Positions 27,234 through 36,519 of a stretch of 64,000 nucleotides of DNA are shown here, piece after piece; position 1 is the stretch's first letter; every line of letters starts with the position of its first letter. The stretch comes from Microbacteriaceae bacterium (GTDB lineage: Bacteria; Actinomycetota; Actinomycetes; Actinomycetales; Microbacteriaceae): the NCBI GenBank assembly GCA_025352325.1, contig JANXTR010000045.1, positions 124,001-188,000 on the forward strand. The letters are read 5' to 3'. The position numbers were made by a program, and so were the translations under genes. Below the pieces are notes generated by a model. That model worked only from the letters and a program-made list of their open reading frames with translations, was not told the DNA's origin and made no database searches.

Positions 27234-28448
27234 ATGCCTCGGTCCCTGCCCGAAGATCCGCTGATCCGTTCGCTCGTCGTGCAGGCCCGTCGTGCGCAAT
27301 TGACCCGCCGCGGGATGCTGGCTGGCGCGACCGCCGCCGCCACCGCTCTCGCTCTCGCCGCGTGCGCGCCGGCCGGCGCGAACAAGCTGAAGCCGGCGAG
27401 CGACGTCTCGAGCACTGACAAAAAGATGATCTGGGCGAACTGGCCCCTCTACATGGACACCACGGAGGGCACGGGCGCGCACCCGACCCTGGACTCCTTC
27501 ACGACGAAGTCCGGGATCAAGGTCGACTACCGCGAGGACGTCGATGACAACTCGTCCTACTACGCCAAAGTCAAGGACCAGTTGGCGCTCGGCAAAGACA
27601 TCGGGGCAGACACTGTCTGCCTCACCGACTGGATGGTGAGCCGGTGGATCCGTTTCGGCTACACCCAGACTCTCGACCACTCCAAAATCCCCAACATCAA
27701 GAACCTCAACCCCAACCTCCTCAACATCGACTACGACAAGGGCCGCAAGCAGTCCCTCCCGTGGCAGGGCGGCTTCGCCGGCATCTGCTGGAACAAGCAA
27801 GAGTTCCCGAACGGCTTCACCAGCGTCAGCGAGATGCTCAAAGAGCCCAAGCTCAAGGGACGTATCGAGGTGCTCAGCGAGATGCGCGACACAGTCGGCC
27901 TGGTCATGCTCGAAAACAACGTCGACATCTCGGGCAATTTCACCGATGCACAGTTCCACAATGCACTGGCGGTGCTCAAGAAGAACATTGACGACGGCGT
28001 CATCCGAAGCGTCAAGGGCAACTCCTATACCGAAGACCTGGTCAGCGGCGATGCGCTCGCCGCCATCTGCTGGTCGGGCGACGTGACGGCGACCAACGCG
28101 TCGAATGGCGACAAGTGGACCTTTGCGATTCCGGATGCGGGCGGGACGCTCTGGAACGACAACTTCCTCATCCCGATCGGAGCCAAGCACAAGGCGAACG
28201 CCGAGGCGGTCATGAACTGGTACTACGACCCCCAGATCGCTGCTGAAGTCGCGGCCTACGTCAACTACATCACGCCGGTTGTCGGGGCCAAGGAAGCGGC
28301 GGCGTCAATCGACCCGGTGCTCGCCGAAAACAACCTGATCTTCCCCGACGAGGCCACGCTGAAGAAGGCGCACGTATTCCATACGCTGACACCGGCCCAG
28401 GAGCAGTCGTACAGCTCGGCCTTCCAGAGCGTGCTGCTCGGCGCCTAG
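27234..28448 (+). CDS. potD: Polyamine ABC transporter substrate-binding lipoprotein
   Basis: A 404-residue PotD-like solute-binding protein. The N-terminus has a twin-arginine-like RR (25-26), a hydrophobic stretch and a lipobox LAAC with Cys44, so it should be exported and lipid-anchored outside the membrane. The mature part begins with MIWANWPLYMD and contains YYAKVKDQL and GADTVCLTDWM, typical of spermidine/putrescine receptors. It is the first gene of the potDABC operon. Whether it prefers putrescine or spermidine cannot be told. Confidence 0.92.
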   Translation: MPRSLPEDPLIRSLVVQARRAQLTRRGMLAGATAAATALALAACAPAGANKLKPASDVSSTDKKMIWANWPLYMDTTEGTGAHPTLDSFTTKSGIKVDYREDVDDNSSYYAKVKDQLALGKDIGADTVCLTDWMVSRWIRFGYTQTLDHSKIPNIKNLNPNLLNIDYDKGRKQSLPWQGGFAGICWNKQEFPNGFTSVSEMLKEPKLKGRIEVLSEMRDTVGLVMLENNVDISGNFTDAQFHNALAVLKKNIDDGVIRSVKGNSYTEDLVSGDALAAICWSGDVTATNASNGDKWTFAIPDAGGTLWNDNFLIPIGAKHKANAEAVMNWYYDPQIAAEVAAYVNYITPVVGAKEAAASIDPVLAENNLIFPDEATLKKAHVFHTLTPAQEQSYSSAFQSVLLGA

Positions 28449-28465
28449 GCGTCGGCAGACTCTTC

Positions 28466-29599
28466 ATGGCAGGCGCATCCGACGACTCCGGTGCCGACCT
28501 CGAACTGGTCGGCATCACCAAGCAGTTCCCGGGCTTCACAGCCATCGAGAACCTGAACCTGACCATCCCGGCTGGATCGTTCTTCGCGCTGCTCGGCCCC
28601 TCGGGGTGCGGCAAGACGACGACGCTGCGGCTGGTCGCCGGCCTTGAGTCGCCGACCTCCGGGCGCATCCTGATCGGCGGCAAGGACGTCACAGACACCA
28701 AGCCGCATCAGCGGCCGGTGAACACTGTGTTCCAGAGTTACGCGCTGTTCCCTCACATGACAGTGCTGCGCAACGTCGCGTTCGGAGTCTCCCGCCGTGG
28801 GATTCCCGATCCGCTCGGTCGCGCGCACGAGGCGCTCCGACTGGTCGAACTCGACCACCTCGCTGGCCGCCGCCCCGCGCAGCTCTCCGGCGGCCAGCAG
28901 CAGCGGGTGGCGCTGGCCCGCGCCATCGTCAACCGCCCGGCGCTCCTGCTGCTCGACGAGCCCCTGGGCGCTCTCGACCTCAAGCTGAGACGGCAGATGC
29001 AGCTCGAGCTGAAGTCGATCCAGGACGAGGTCGGCCTGACCTTCCTGCACGTCACCCACGACCAGGAAGAGGCCATGACCATGGCCGACACCGTCGCGGT
29101 CATGAACAGGGGCGAGATCGAGCAGATGGGCGCGCCAGAGGAGCTCTACGAGTTGCCCAAGACGGCGTTCGTGGCCAACTTCCTCGGGCAGTCCAACCTT
29201 TTCACCGGACCGGTGGTGAGCTCGGGCGAGAACTCGATCATCGTCGAGATCGCGGGCACCAAGCTCGAGGTTCCGAAGGAGCGTGCGCAGCGGCACTCCG
29301 GCACCGTCACGATCGGGGTCCGACCTGAGAAACTGACTCTCCTGACGACGCGGCCGGTCGCGGCATCCGGCGTCAACGTGCTCGGCCCCGGTGTCGTGAC
29401 CGACGTCTCGTTCAGCGGTGTGAGCACCCAGTACCTCGTCGAGATGCCCGGCGTGGGCACAGTCACGGTCTTCGCCCAGAACATGGTGTTCGGTCCGGTC
29501 GTCAACCGCGGCTCCGAGGTCTGGGTGAGCTGGACGGTCGAGCACGGATTCGGCCTGGCAGATGACGAGCGCCTCGAGGAACGCTCCGAGGCGGTCTGA
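28466..29599 (+). CDS. potA: Polyamine ABC transporter ATP-binding protein
   Basis: A 377-residue ABC ATPase. Walker A GPSGCGKTT, signature LSGGQQQRVALARA, Walker B LLLLDEPLGALD and switch VTHDQEEA are intact, and a C-terminal TOBE domain (about 280-365) marks the PotA/MalK branch. It powers the PotBC permease. It starts 17 bases after potD and its stop overlaps the potB start. Confidence 0.95.
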   Translation: MAGASDDSGADLELVGITKQFPGFTAIENLNLTIPAGSFFALLGPSGCGKTTTLRLVAGLESPTSGRILIGGKDVTDTKPHQRPVNTVFQSYALFPHMTVLRNVAFGVSRRGIPDPLGRAHEALRLVELDHLAGRRPAQLSGGQQQRVALARAIVNRPALLLLDEPLGALDLKLRRQMQLELKSIQDEVGLTFLHVTHDQEEAMTMADTVAVMNRGEIEQMGAPEELYELPKTAFVANFLGQSNLFTGPVVSSGENSIIVEIAGTKLEVPKERAQRHSGTVTIGVRPEKLTLLTTRPVAASGVNVLGPGVVTDVSFSGVSTQYLVEMPGVGTVTVFAQNMVFGPVVNRGSEVWVSWTVEHGFGLADDERLEERSEAV

Positions 29600-30513
29600 T
29601 GGCATTCGGAGCGTTCTCCGGCGAGACCGTCGTCATCGAGCAGCCGCGCCGCCGGAGTCGCGCCGCGCTCTGGCTGCTGTTGCCCGGCGTCGTCTACCTC
29701 GCGGCCACCTACCTGGCGCCGCTGGTCTCGCTCGTCGTCACGAGCCTGAAGACCCCCGACCTGACTAACTTCGACATCGGTCGGTACCAGTACGCGTTCG
29801 AAATCGGCAACTACGGGCACGTGATTGCGACGTACTGGCCGATCATCCTGAGGTCGTTCGGCTACTCGGCACTCGCCACGATCTTCGCGTTGCTGATCAG
29901 CTACCCGCTCGCGTACTTCATCGGCGTGACGTTGCGAACGTACCCGCTCTGGCAGGCGCTCGCGCTCATTCTGGTGATTGCGCCGTTCTTCATGAGCTTC
30001 CTGCTTCGCACCCTGGCCTGGAAGGCGATCTTCGCGGATGAGGGTCCAGTGATCCACTTCCTGCAAAGTCTGAACATCCTGCCCGCCAACGCGCATCTGA
30101 ACGGCACGCCGTTCATGGTGATCTTCGGATTGACCTACAACTTCATCCCCTTCATGGCGCTGCCGATCTACACCTCGCTCGAGCGGCTCGACCTGCGGCT
30201 GCTCGAGGCCGGGAGCGACCTCTACGCGAATCCGGGCAGTACCTTCCTGCGGGTGACGGTGCCGCTGTCATTGCCCGGCGTCGTCTCGGGCACGCTGCTC
30301 ACCTTCATCCCGGCCACCGGCGACTACGTCAATGCGAGCCCGCAGTTCCTCGGGAGCACGCAGACCGCCATGGTCGGAAATGTGATCTCGGACACCTACT
30401 TCAACCTGCAGGACTATCCGTCCGCTGCCGCGCTGTCGATCATTCTGATGGTGTTGATCCTCATCCCCGTTGCGATCTACCTGTCGGTCACCAAGACCGA
30501 GGACCTGCTGTGA
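29599..30513 (+). CDS. potB: Polyamine ABC transporter permease PotB
   Basis: A 304-residue integral membrane protein with six predicted helices and the binding-protein-dependent permease loop EAGSDLYANPGSTFLRVTVP, which docks on PotA. The long extracytoplasmic loop and PATGDYVNASPQFLG are typical of PotB. It overlaps potA by one base and potC by four (GTGA). Confidence 0.93.
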   Translation: MAFGAFSGETVVIEQPRRRSRAALWLLLPGVVYLAATYLAPLVSLVVTSLKTPDLTNFDIGRYQYAFEIGNYGHVIATYWPIILRSFGYSALATIFALLISYPLAYFIGVTLRTYPLWQALALILVIAPFFMSFLLRTLAWKAIFADEGPVIHFLQSLNILPANAHLNGTPFMVIFGLTYNFIPFMALPIYTSLERLDLRLLEAGSDLYANPGSTFLRVTVPLSLPGVVSGTLLTFIPATGDYVNASPQFLGSTQTAMVGNVISDTYFNLQDYPSAAALSIILMVLILIPVAIYLSVTKTEDLL

Positions 30514-31301
30514 GGCGCAACTGGGGAGTCGGCATCTATTCGGTGCTCATCCTGGCGCTCCTGCTGATCCCGATCGGGTACACGATCGTGTTCTCGTTCA
30601 ACATTCCCGCACGCACCAACGTCACGTGGCGCGGCTTCTCCTTCGACAACTGGATCAACATCTTCGCCGACCCGCGCGTGGTCGCGGCCTTCGTCACCAG
30701 CATCGGAGTCGGCCTCCTCGCGACGCTGGCCGCGGCGGCGCTCGGCACGGCGATCTCGATCGCGCTCGTGCGGTTCCGCTTCCGCTTCCGGACCGCGCTG
30801 ACGGTTCTGCTGTTCCTGCCGATGGCGACGCCCGAGGTGGTGATCGGCTCCGGGCTCGGATCGCAGTTCCTCAACCTCGGCGTCGACAAGGGGCTCGGCA
30901 CGATCATCGTGGCCCACATCATGTTCTGCATCAGCTTCGTGGTGATCACGGTGCGTGCGCGAGTCTCGAGCCTCGATCCGGCGATCGAGGAGGCGGGCCG
31001 CGACCTCTACGCGAGCCCCGCCCAGGTCTGGTGGCGGATCACCTTCCCCCTCCTGCTGCCCGGCATCGTCGCCGCGGCGCTGCTTTCTTTCGCCCTCAGC
31101 TTCGACGACTTCATCATCACGGCGTTCGTCCGCGGCACCACCGAGACGTTCCCCACGTACATTTACACCGCGGCCGTGCGGGCGATCCCCGCGCAGGCGA
31201 ACGTGTTCGCCTCGGTCATCTTCCTGCTCGCGATCGTGCTGGTCGTGGCGCAGCAGCTCAGTGCGGCGGCCCGACGCCGCCAACTGGCCCGCGAGGGCTG
31301 A
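30510..31301 (+). CDS. potC: Polyamine ABC transporter permease PotC
   Basis: A 263-residue second permease subunit with six helices and the docking loop EAGRDLYASPAQVWWRITFP. The LSFALSFDDFIITAFVRG segment is characteristic of PotC. It starts at a GTG overlapping the potB stop and is followed 34 bases later by an aminotransferase gene, which extends the operon into catabolism. Confidence 0.93.
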   Translation: MRRNWGVGIYSVLILALLLIPIGYTIVFSFNIPARTNVTWRGFSFDNWINIFADPRVVAAFVTSIGVGLLATLAAAALGTAISIALVRFRFRFRTALTVLLFLPMATPEVVIGSGLGSQFLNLGVDKGLGTIIVAHIMFCISFVVITVRARVSSLDPAIEEAGRDLYASPAQVWWRITFPLLLPGIVAAALLSFALSFDDFIITAFVRGTTETFPTYIYTAAVRAIPAQANVFASVIFLLAIVLVVAQQLSAAARRRQLAREG

Positions 31302-31335
31302 GCTCCGGTTCGAAGGTCCGCTCGAAAGGTTCCCC

Positions 31336-32703
31336 ATGTATCAAGATCGTGCCCAGCTCACAGCGTTGTGGGACCAGGAGGTGGCGGTGTACCGCGCCGC
31401 CCGGCCGGAGTCCGAGAGGGCGTGGCGGGAGGCGAGCGAGCACCTGCCCGGCGGGGTACCGATGCTCTGGATGGCGAAGTGGCCAGGTCCATGGCCGGTG
31501 TACGTGGACTGGGCGGTCGGCGCGCACTTCCGATGCGTCGACGGGATCGACCACGTCGACCTGTGCCTCGGCGACACCGGGGCCATGGTCGGGCACGCGC
31601 CCGCGGCATCCGTGGCGGCAATCACTGCGCAACTGAGCCGAGGCGCAACTTCGATGTTGCCGACCCGGGATGCCGCCGCCGCGGCCGCCCTGCTGGCCGA
31701 GCGCTTCGGTCTGCCGCTCTGGCAGTTCACGCTCTCGGCGACCGATGCCAACCGGCACGTGCTGCGCTACGCCCGCCAGGTCACCGGGCGCGCCAAGGTG
31801 CTCGTGATGGACCACTGCTATCACGGCACCGTTGACGAGGCATACGCCACTCTGGATGGCGACGGCCGCGTCGTGGCGCGCCGCGGCAACATCGGGGCGC
31901 CGGTGCCGCTTGACGAGACGACGGTCGTCGTCCCGTTCAACGATGTGCCCGCCCTCGAGGCCGCGCTCGCGGTCGGCGACGTGGCGGCGGTGCTGATCGA
32001 GCCCGCGCTCACCAACATCGGCATCGTCCTCCCCGATGCCGGCTGGCACGCCGCCCTCCGTGCGGCGTGTAACCGTGCCGGCACGCTGCTCGTCATCGAC
32101 GAGACCCACACGCTGTGCGCGGGCCCCGGGGGGATGACTGCGCGCGACGAGCTCGAGCCGGATGTCGTAGTCGTCGGCAAGACCATCGCCGGCGGTATTC
32201 CGGCGGGGGCATGGGGCATGAAGCCAGAACTTGCCGCGCGGGTGCGCGCCTCGCTCGGGTGGGACGGCGAGGGCCGCGAAGACATCGACGTCGGGGGAGT
32301 TGGCGGCACGCTCGCCGGCAACGCGGTGTCGATGGCTGGCATCCGGGCGACGCTCTCCGAGGTGCTGACGCCGGAGGTGTACCCCGGAATGATCGCGCGG
32401 GCCGCCGAATGGACCGCCGGCGTGCAGGCAGCGATCGACGAGTTCGAGGTGCCGTGGCAGGTAACACAGCTCGGTGCGCGGGCCGAGTACAGCTTCCGCA
32501 AGACGCCGCCGCACGACGGCGCGGAGGCCGCGGATGCCGACGACTTCGCGCTGCAGCAGTACCTGCACCTGCACGCGCTGAACCGCGGCATCCTGATCAC
32601 GCCGTTCCACAACATGGCGCTGATGTCGCCGGCGACGACCTCCGACGACGTCGCTCGTCACACCGTGGCCTTCCGCGAGGCGGTCGAGTCGCTTTACGGC
32701 TGA
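31336..32703 (+). CDS. Class-III aminotransferase, glutamate-1-semialdehyde aminomutase-like
   Basis: A 455-residue PLP enzyme. The PLP lysine is in VVVGKTIAGGIPAGAWG, preceded by LVIDETHTLCAGPGG; TNIGIVLPDAGWH and the overall pattern resemble the glutamate-1-semialdehyde aminomutase branch used by many secondary transaminases. The ATG at 31336 follows an AAAGG ribosome site. Its place directly after potC suggests it acts on an imported polyamine or its product rather than in haem synthesis. Donor and acceptor are unknown. Confidence 0.82.
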   Translation: MYQDRAQLTALWDQEVAVYRAARPESERAWREASEHLPGGVPMLWMAKWPGPWPVYVDWAVGAHFRCVDGIDHVDLCLGDTGAMVGHAPAASVAAITAQLSRGATSMLPTRDAAAAAALLAERFGLPLWQFTLSATDANRHVLRYARQVTGRAKVLVMDHCYHGTVDEAYATLDGDGRVVARRGNIGAPVPLDETTVVVPFNDVPALEAALAVGDVAAVLIEPALTNIGIVLPDAGWHAALRAACNRAGTLLVIDETHTLCAGPGGMTARDELEPDVVVVGKTIAGGIPAGAWGMKPELAARVRASLGWDGEGREDIDVGGVGGTLAGNAVSMAGIRATLSEVLTPEVYPGMIARAAEWTAGVQAAIDEFEVPWQVTQLGARAEYSFRKTPPHDGAEAADADDFALQQYLHLHALNRGILITPFHNMALMSPATTSDDVARHTVAFREAVESLYG

Positions 32704-32843
32704 TTCGGCCCCGGCTGATTCTGTACTCCCAATGGCGGACATGGGAGACACGAATACGTACCCCGATACCGGCGATTTGTACCTTCAAATCGGGGCTCGA
32801 CAGACCCTTCCACTCGGCGGACCATCGTTGTATGGAGACGCTC

Positions 32844-33062
32844 ATGATGAATCAAGGGATCATGATGCTGGTCACGGTCGCGACAGTCGCGATCTGTGTG
32901 GCTCTGGCCCTCTACATCGTGTACTCGGTGGTCTGGCGCGCGGTGCGCCGGGGGCTCCGCGAATCCCATCGTGCGGCGCCGACGGCTCCGGCTGCGGCCC
33001 ACAGGCCGTCGGGCCGGGCCTCGGTGAAGGTGCCCGACTACCTGCCGAGCGACTGGGTCTAG
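32844..33062 (+). CDS. Small single-helix membrane protein
   Basis: A 72-residue protein I do not recognise by family. It has one strong transmembrane helix (about residues 6-30) followed by an Arg-rich segment (RAVRRGLRESHRA) and a cytoplasmic tail ending KVPDYLPSDWV. The ATG at 32844 has GGAG six bases upstream; an earlier ATG at 32832 lacks a ribosome site. Its stop shares a CTAG with the stop of the convergent gabT. Confidence 0.6.
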   Translation: MMNQGIMMLVTVATVAICVALALYIVYSVVWRAVRRGLRESHRAAPTAPAAAHRPSGRASVKVPDYLPSDWV

Positions 33063-34411
33063 ACGCTCAGACTCGCGAACGCGTCATCCAGCACCGACAT
33101 CGCGTCGGCGAGCTGCGCGTCGGTGATCGCCAGGCTGGGCAGGAACCGCAGCACGTTGCCGTAGGTGCCCGCCGTGAGGATCAGCACGCCCTGCTGAGCC
33201 GCAAAGGCCGCCAGCTTGCCGGGCATGTCGGCGAGCGGAGCCCCGGTGGACGGGTCGTTGAGCTCGACCGCGATCATCGCGCCGATGCCGCGCACTTCGG
33301 CGATGATCGGGTACTTCGCCTGCATCGCGAGCAGCGCCGGCTTCAGCACTCCCTCGATGCGGCCGGCCTCGGCCAGCAGGCCGTCCTGCTCGATCCGGTC
33401 GAACACGGCGATCGCAGCGGCGCAGGCGACCGGGTTGCCGCCGAAGGTACCGCCGAGGCCGCCGGGCTGCGAGGCATCCATGATCTCGGCCCGTCCGGTG
33501 ACACCCGCGAGCGGCAGTCCGCCCGCAATACCCTTCGCGCTCAGCACGAGGTCCGGCACCAGGCCGAAGTGCTCACTGGCGAAGTAGCGGCCGGTGCGCG
33601 CCATCCCGCTCTGGATCTCATCGGCGATGAACACGATGCCGTTCGCTGTGCACCACGCCTGCAGCGCGGGCAGGTAGCCGCCGGCCGGCACGACGAAGCC
33701 GCCCTCGCCCTGGATCGGCTCGACAACGAGACAGGCCAGATCGGATGCCCCGACCGTCTTCTCGAGGTAGCTGATCGTGCGCGCGGCCGCCTCTGCGCCG
33801 GTCAGCCCGTCGTGCAGCGGGTAGGAGTTCGGAGCGCGGTATATGTCGCCCGCGAACGGCCCGTAGCCGAGCGAGTACGGCATGGCCTTGAAGTTCATCG
33901 CCATCGTCAGGTTGGTGCGACCGTGGTAGGCGTGCTCGAGCACGGCGACGCCGCCCCGCCCGGTGTACTTGCGCGCGATCTTCACGCCGTTCTCGACGGC
34001 CTCGGCGCCGGAGTTGACCAGCACCGTCTTCTTGGCGAAGTCGCCGGGGGTGTGCTCGGCGAGCAGTTCGGCGACGCGCACGTACTCCTCGTACGGGGTG
34101 ATCGTAAAGAGCGTGTGGACGACCTCGGCAAGCTGCCGCTGGGCGGCGGCGACGACGTGGTCGTCGGTGTGGCCGATCGTGGTGACGCCGATCCCGGCTC
34201 CCAGGTCGAGGAAGGCGTTGTCGTCGACATCCACCAGGATGGCGCCGTGCGCGCGGGCGATGAACACCGGCAGTGCGCTCGAGACGCCGGCGCTGACAGC
34301 GGCCTGACGTCGCGCCTGCAGGGCGATCGACTTAGGGCCGGGGATGGCCGTGACGACCCGCCGCTCGGTGGGTACGGGGGCTAGCGTGGAGTCGAGCAGT
34401 TCGTCCGTCAT
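33059..34411 (-). CDS. gabT: 4-aminobutyrate aminotransferase (first copy)
   Basis: A 450-residue GABA transaminase that converts GABA and 2-oxoglutarate to succinate semialdehyde and glutamate. The N-terminal TAIPGPKSIALQARR, central NSGAEAVENGVKIAR, VVEPIQGEGGFVVP, ADEIQSGMARTG and lysine motif LSAKGIAGGLPLAG are all characteristic. The gene is divergent from the OsmC-like gene (37-base gap) and convergent with the small membrane protein. A second copy lies at 36516. Confidence 0.93.
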   Translation of the reverse strand: MTDELLDSTLAPVPTERRVVTAIPGPKSIALQARRQAAVSAGVSSALPVFIARAHGAILVDVDDNAFLDLGAGIGVTTIGHTDDHVVAAAQRQLAEVVHTLFTITPYEEYVRVAELLAEHTPGDFAKKTVLVNSGAEAVENGVKIARKYTGRGGVAVLEHAYHGRTNLTMAMNFKAMPYSLGYGPFAGDIYRAPNSYPLHDGLTGAEAAARTISYLEKTVGASDLACLVVEPIQGEGGFVVPAGGYLPALQAWCTANGIVFIADEIQSGMARTGRYFASEHFGLVPDLVLSAKGIAGGLPLAGVTGRAEIMDASQPGGLGGTFGGNPVACAAAIAVFDRIEQDGLLAEAGRIEGVLKPALLAMQAKYPIIAEVRGIGAMIAVELNDPSTGAPLADMPGKLAAFAAQQGVLILTAGTYGNVLRFLPSLAITDAQLADAMSVLDDAFASLSV

Positions 34412-34448
34412 AATGCGAGTCTAATCCGGCCCGAAAGAAAGGAATCAG

Positions 34449-34940
34449 TTGAACCTCGACCATTCCTTCGCGGTTTCCGTCGAATGGCAGGGCAATCTCG
34501 GCACCGGCACCTCCGGCTACAAGGCTTTTTCCCGCGACCATGTCGTGCGCGTCGACGGGGTGCACGGCAAGCGTGCCATCGAGGGCTCGGCGGCACGCCC
34601 GTTTCACGGAGACGCCGAGCGCTGGAACCCCGAGGAGCAGCTGATCGCCGCCCTCGCCCAGTGCCACCTGCTCAGCTATCTGCACGTCGCGACGCAGGCC
34701 GGCGTGGTCGTCGAGTCATACACGGATGCCGCCACCGGCACGCTTCACGTCGAGGCCGATGGCAGCGGGGCGCTCGTCGAGGTCGTCCTGCGACCAGTGG
34801 TGACGATCTCCGCCGGAGATCCGGCCACCGCCCTCGTCCTGCACGCCGAGGCGAACAGGCTGTGCTTCATCGCGAACTCGGTGAACTTCCCGGTGCGTCA
34901 CGAGCCGCAGCTGCTGCTGCTCGACGACGAGTTCAGCTGA
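34449..34940 (+). CDS. OsmC-family peroxiredoxin-like protein
   Basis: A 163-residue OsmC/Ohr-fold protein. The two redox cysteines are Cys72 (ALAQCHLLSYL) and Cys139 (ANRLCFIANSVNFPV), which reduce organic hydroperoxides in studied relatives. It starts at TTG (34449) with a GAAAGGA ribosome site. It stands between divergent gabT and the ClgR-like gene, with no clear functional link to either. Confidence 0.88.
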   Translation: MNLDHSFAVSVEWQGNLGTGTSGYKAFSRDHVVRVDGVHGKRAIEGSAARPFHGDAERWNPEEQLIAALAQCHLLSYLHVATQAGVVVESYTDAATGTLHVEADGSGALVEVVLRPVVTISAGDPATALVLHAEANRLCFIANSVNFPVRHEPQLLLLDDEFS

Positions 34941-35020
34941 TTCGAGCCGAGCTCAGCGGTTCCGCCCGGAGCGAATCGGCGCGCTCAAGCCACGACGGCC
35001 GGACGCCGCGGCGCTAGCTT

Positions 35021-35335
35021 ATGAGCATGTTGCTGAGGCACGCCATCGGCGCCGCGCTGCGCCGCATCCGCCTGGATGACGGGCGCACGCTGCGCGAGGT
35101 CTCGCACGCCGCCAATATCTCGATGCCGTACCTCTCCGAGATCGAGCGGGGCCGCAAGGAGCCGTCGAGCGAGATTCTCGCCGGTATCTGCGCCGCGCTC
35201 GGAATGACGCTCGTCGACCTGCTGCAGGAGGTGACGACGGAGGCGCGTGTGGTCGACCTGACCGCGCAGGCGGCGCCCGTCACCGCGATCGGCTCGGCAC
35301 ACGCGGTCCCCGGTGTGACACTGGCCGCTGCGTGA
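35021..35335 (+). CDS. XRE-family regulator, ClgR-like
   Basis: A 104-residue DNA-binding protein with one helix-turn-helix domain (about residues 8-66): LREVSHAANISMPYLSEIERGRK then EPSSEILAGICAALG. This closely follows the actinobacterial ClgR pattern; ClgR activates clp protease and stress genes. The C-terminal tail is Ala/Val-rich. It overlaps the ltrA start by GTGA. Assignment to ClgR itself is tentative because a genome may carry paralogues. Confidence 0.8.
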   Translation: MSMLLRHAIGAALRRIRLDDGRTLREVSHAANISMPYLSEIERGRKEPSSEILAGICAALGMTLVDLLQEVTTEARVVDLTAQAAPVTAIGSAHAVPGVTLAAA

Positions 35336-36519
35336 GCCTGACCGGGCACCGCTCCGCGACGGCCGAGCACCGGGTCAGCAACTTCGAGCTGCTCTTCGAT
35401 CTGGTCTTCGTCTTCGCCTTCACACAGGTGACCGGCGTGATGTTCGGCGGCCACTCGGCCCTCTCGGTGCTCCAGGCGATCGTCGTTCTCGGCCTGGTCT
35501 GGGGGTCGTGGACCTCGTATGCCTGGCTCGCCAATCAGCTCCGCGCCGACGGTGGCGTCCTTCGCGGCGGGCTGACGGCGGCGATGGTCCTGATGTTCGT
35601 GCTCGCGCTCGCGATCCCGGGTGCCTTCCACCCGGCGGACGGCGATCCCACCTCGGCGATCGTCCTGGTGGCGTGCTTCGTCCTGGTGCGGGTCGTGCAC
35701 AACGTGCTCTACCTGCTCAGCGCGGGCGACGATCGCGCACTGCGCCGCCAGATCCTCGTCACGAACGGGATCTCGATCCCGATCACGCTCGCCCTGCTGC
35801 TGTTCGGCGCGCTCCTCGGCGGGGCCTGGCAGCCGTGGATGTGGCTCGCCGCCGCGCTGACCGACGCGGGGATCGTGGCGGCGACGTCGATCGGCGGGTC
35901 GTGGCGGATCCACTCTCCGGCGCACTGGGCCGAGCGATTCGGACTCGTGGTCATCCTCGCGCTGGGGGAGTCGGTCGTCTCGATCGGGGTCGGCGTTGCA
36001 TCGGAACCGCTGCACTGGCAGGTGCTCGTGGGAGCCGCCCTGTCGGTCGGCGGGGCGGTCGTGCTCTGGTGGCTGTACTTCCACCGGATCTCGACGGGAG
36101 CGGAGCACGCTCTGGCCCGTCTCACCGGTGTCCCGCGCTCGGATGCGGCGACCGTCGGCTACACCTACCTGCACTTCCTGGTCGTGCTGGGCATCATCCT
36201 GACCGCAACCGGCATCGAGATCACCATGCACGAGATCGCCTCCACCGAGCCGCTCGGCTGGTTCGGCGCGGCCGCGCTCGCGGGGGGCGTCTCGCTCTAC
36301 CAAGCCGCAACGGTCTTTTTCTGGCGGCGGATGACGGGCACCTGGCTGGTCGTGCGCCTCGTGGTCTCGGCCGCGCTCCTGCCGGGTGTCGTGATCGCCG
36401 CCGTCATCCCGCCGATGGCGGACCTGGGGATCGCGGTGCTCCTCGGCGTCATGCTCAACCTCGTCGAGCGCCGCGTCTGGCCGCAGCCGCGCACCGCGCA
36501 CCCCGCGCCGCCCGACTAG
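35332..36519 (+). CDS. Low temperature requirement A (LtrA) family membrane protein
   Basis: A 395-residue polytopic membrane protein with about ten to eleven helices. The family signature VSNFELLFDLVFVFAFTQVTG is at the N-terminus, and RFGLVVILALGESVVSIGVG lies near residue 200. The function of LtrA proteins is poorly known. The GTG start overlaps the stop of the ClgR-like gene, suggesting coupling, and its TAG stop shares a CTAG with convergent gabT. Confidence 0.9.
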   Translation: MSLTGHRSATAEHRVSNFELLFDLVFVFAFTQVTGVMFGGHSALSVLQAIVVLGLVWGSWTSYAWLANQLRADGGVLRGGLTAAMVLMFVLALAIPGAFHPADGDPTSAIVLVACFVLVRVVHNVLYLLSAGDDRALRRQILVTNGISIPITLALLLFGALLGGAWQPWMWLAAALTDAGIVAATSIGGSWRIHSPAHWAERFGLVVILALGESVVSIGVGVASEPLHWQVLVGAALSVGGAVVLWWLYFHRISTGAEHALARLTGVPRSDAATVGYTYLHFLVVLGIILTATGIEITMHEIASTEPLGWFGAAALAGGVSLYQAATVFFWRRMTGTWLVVRLVVSAALLPGVVIAAVIPPMADLGIAVLLGVMLNLVERRVWPQPRTAHPAPPD

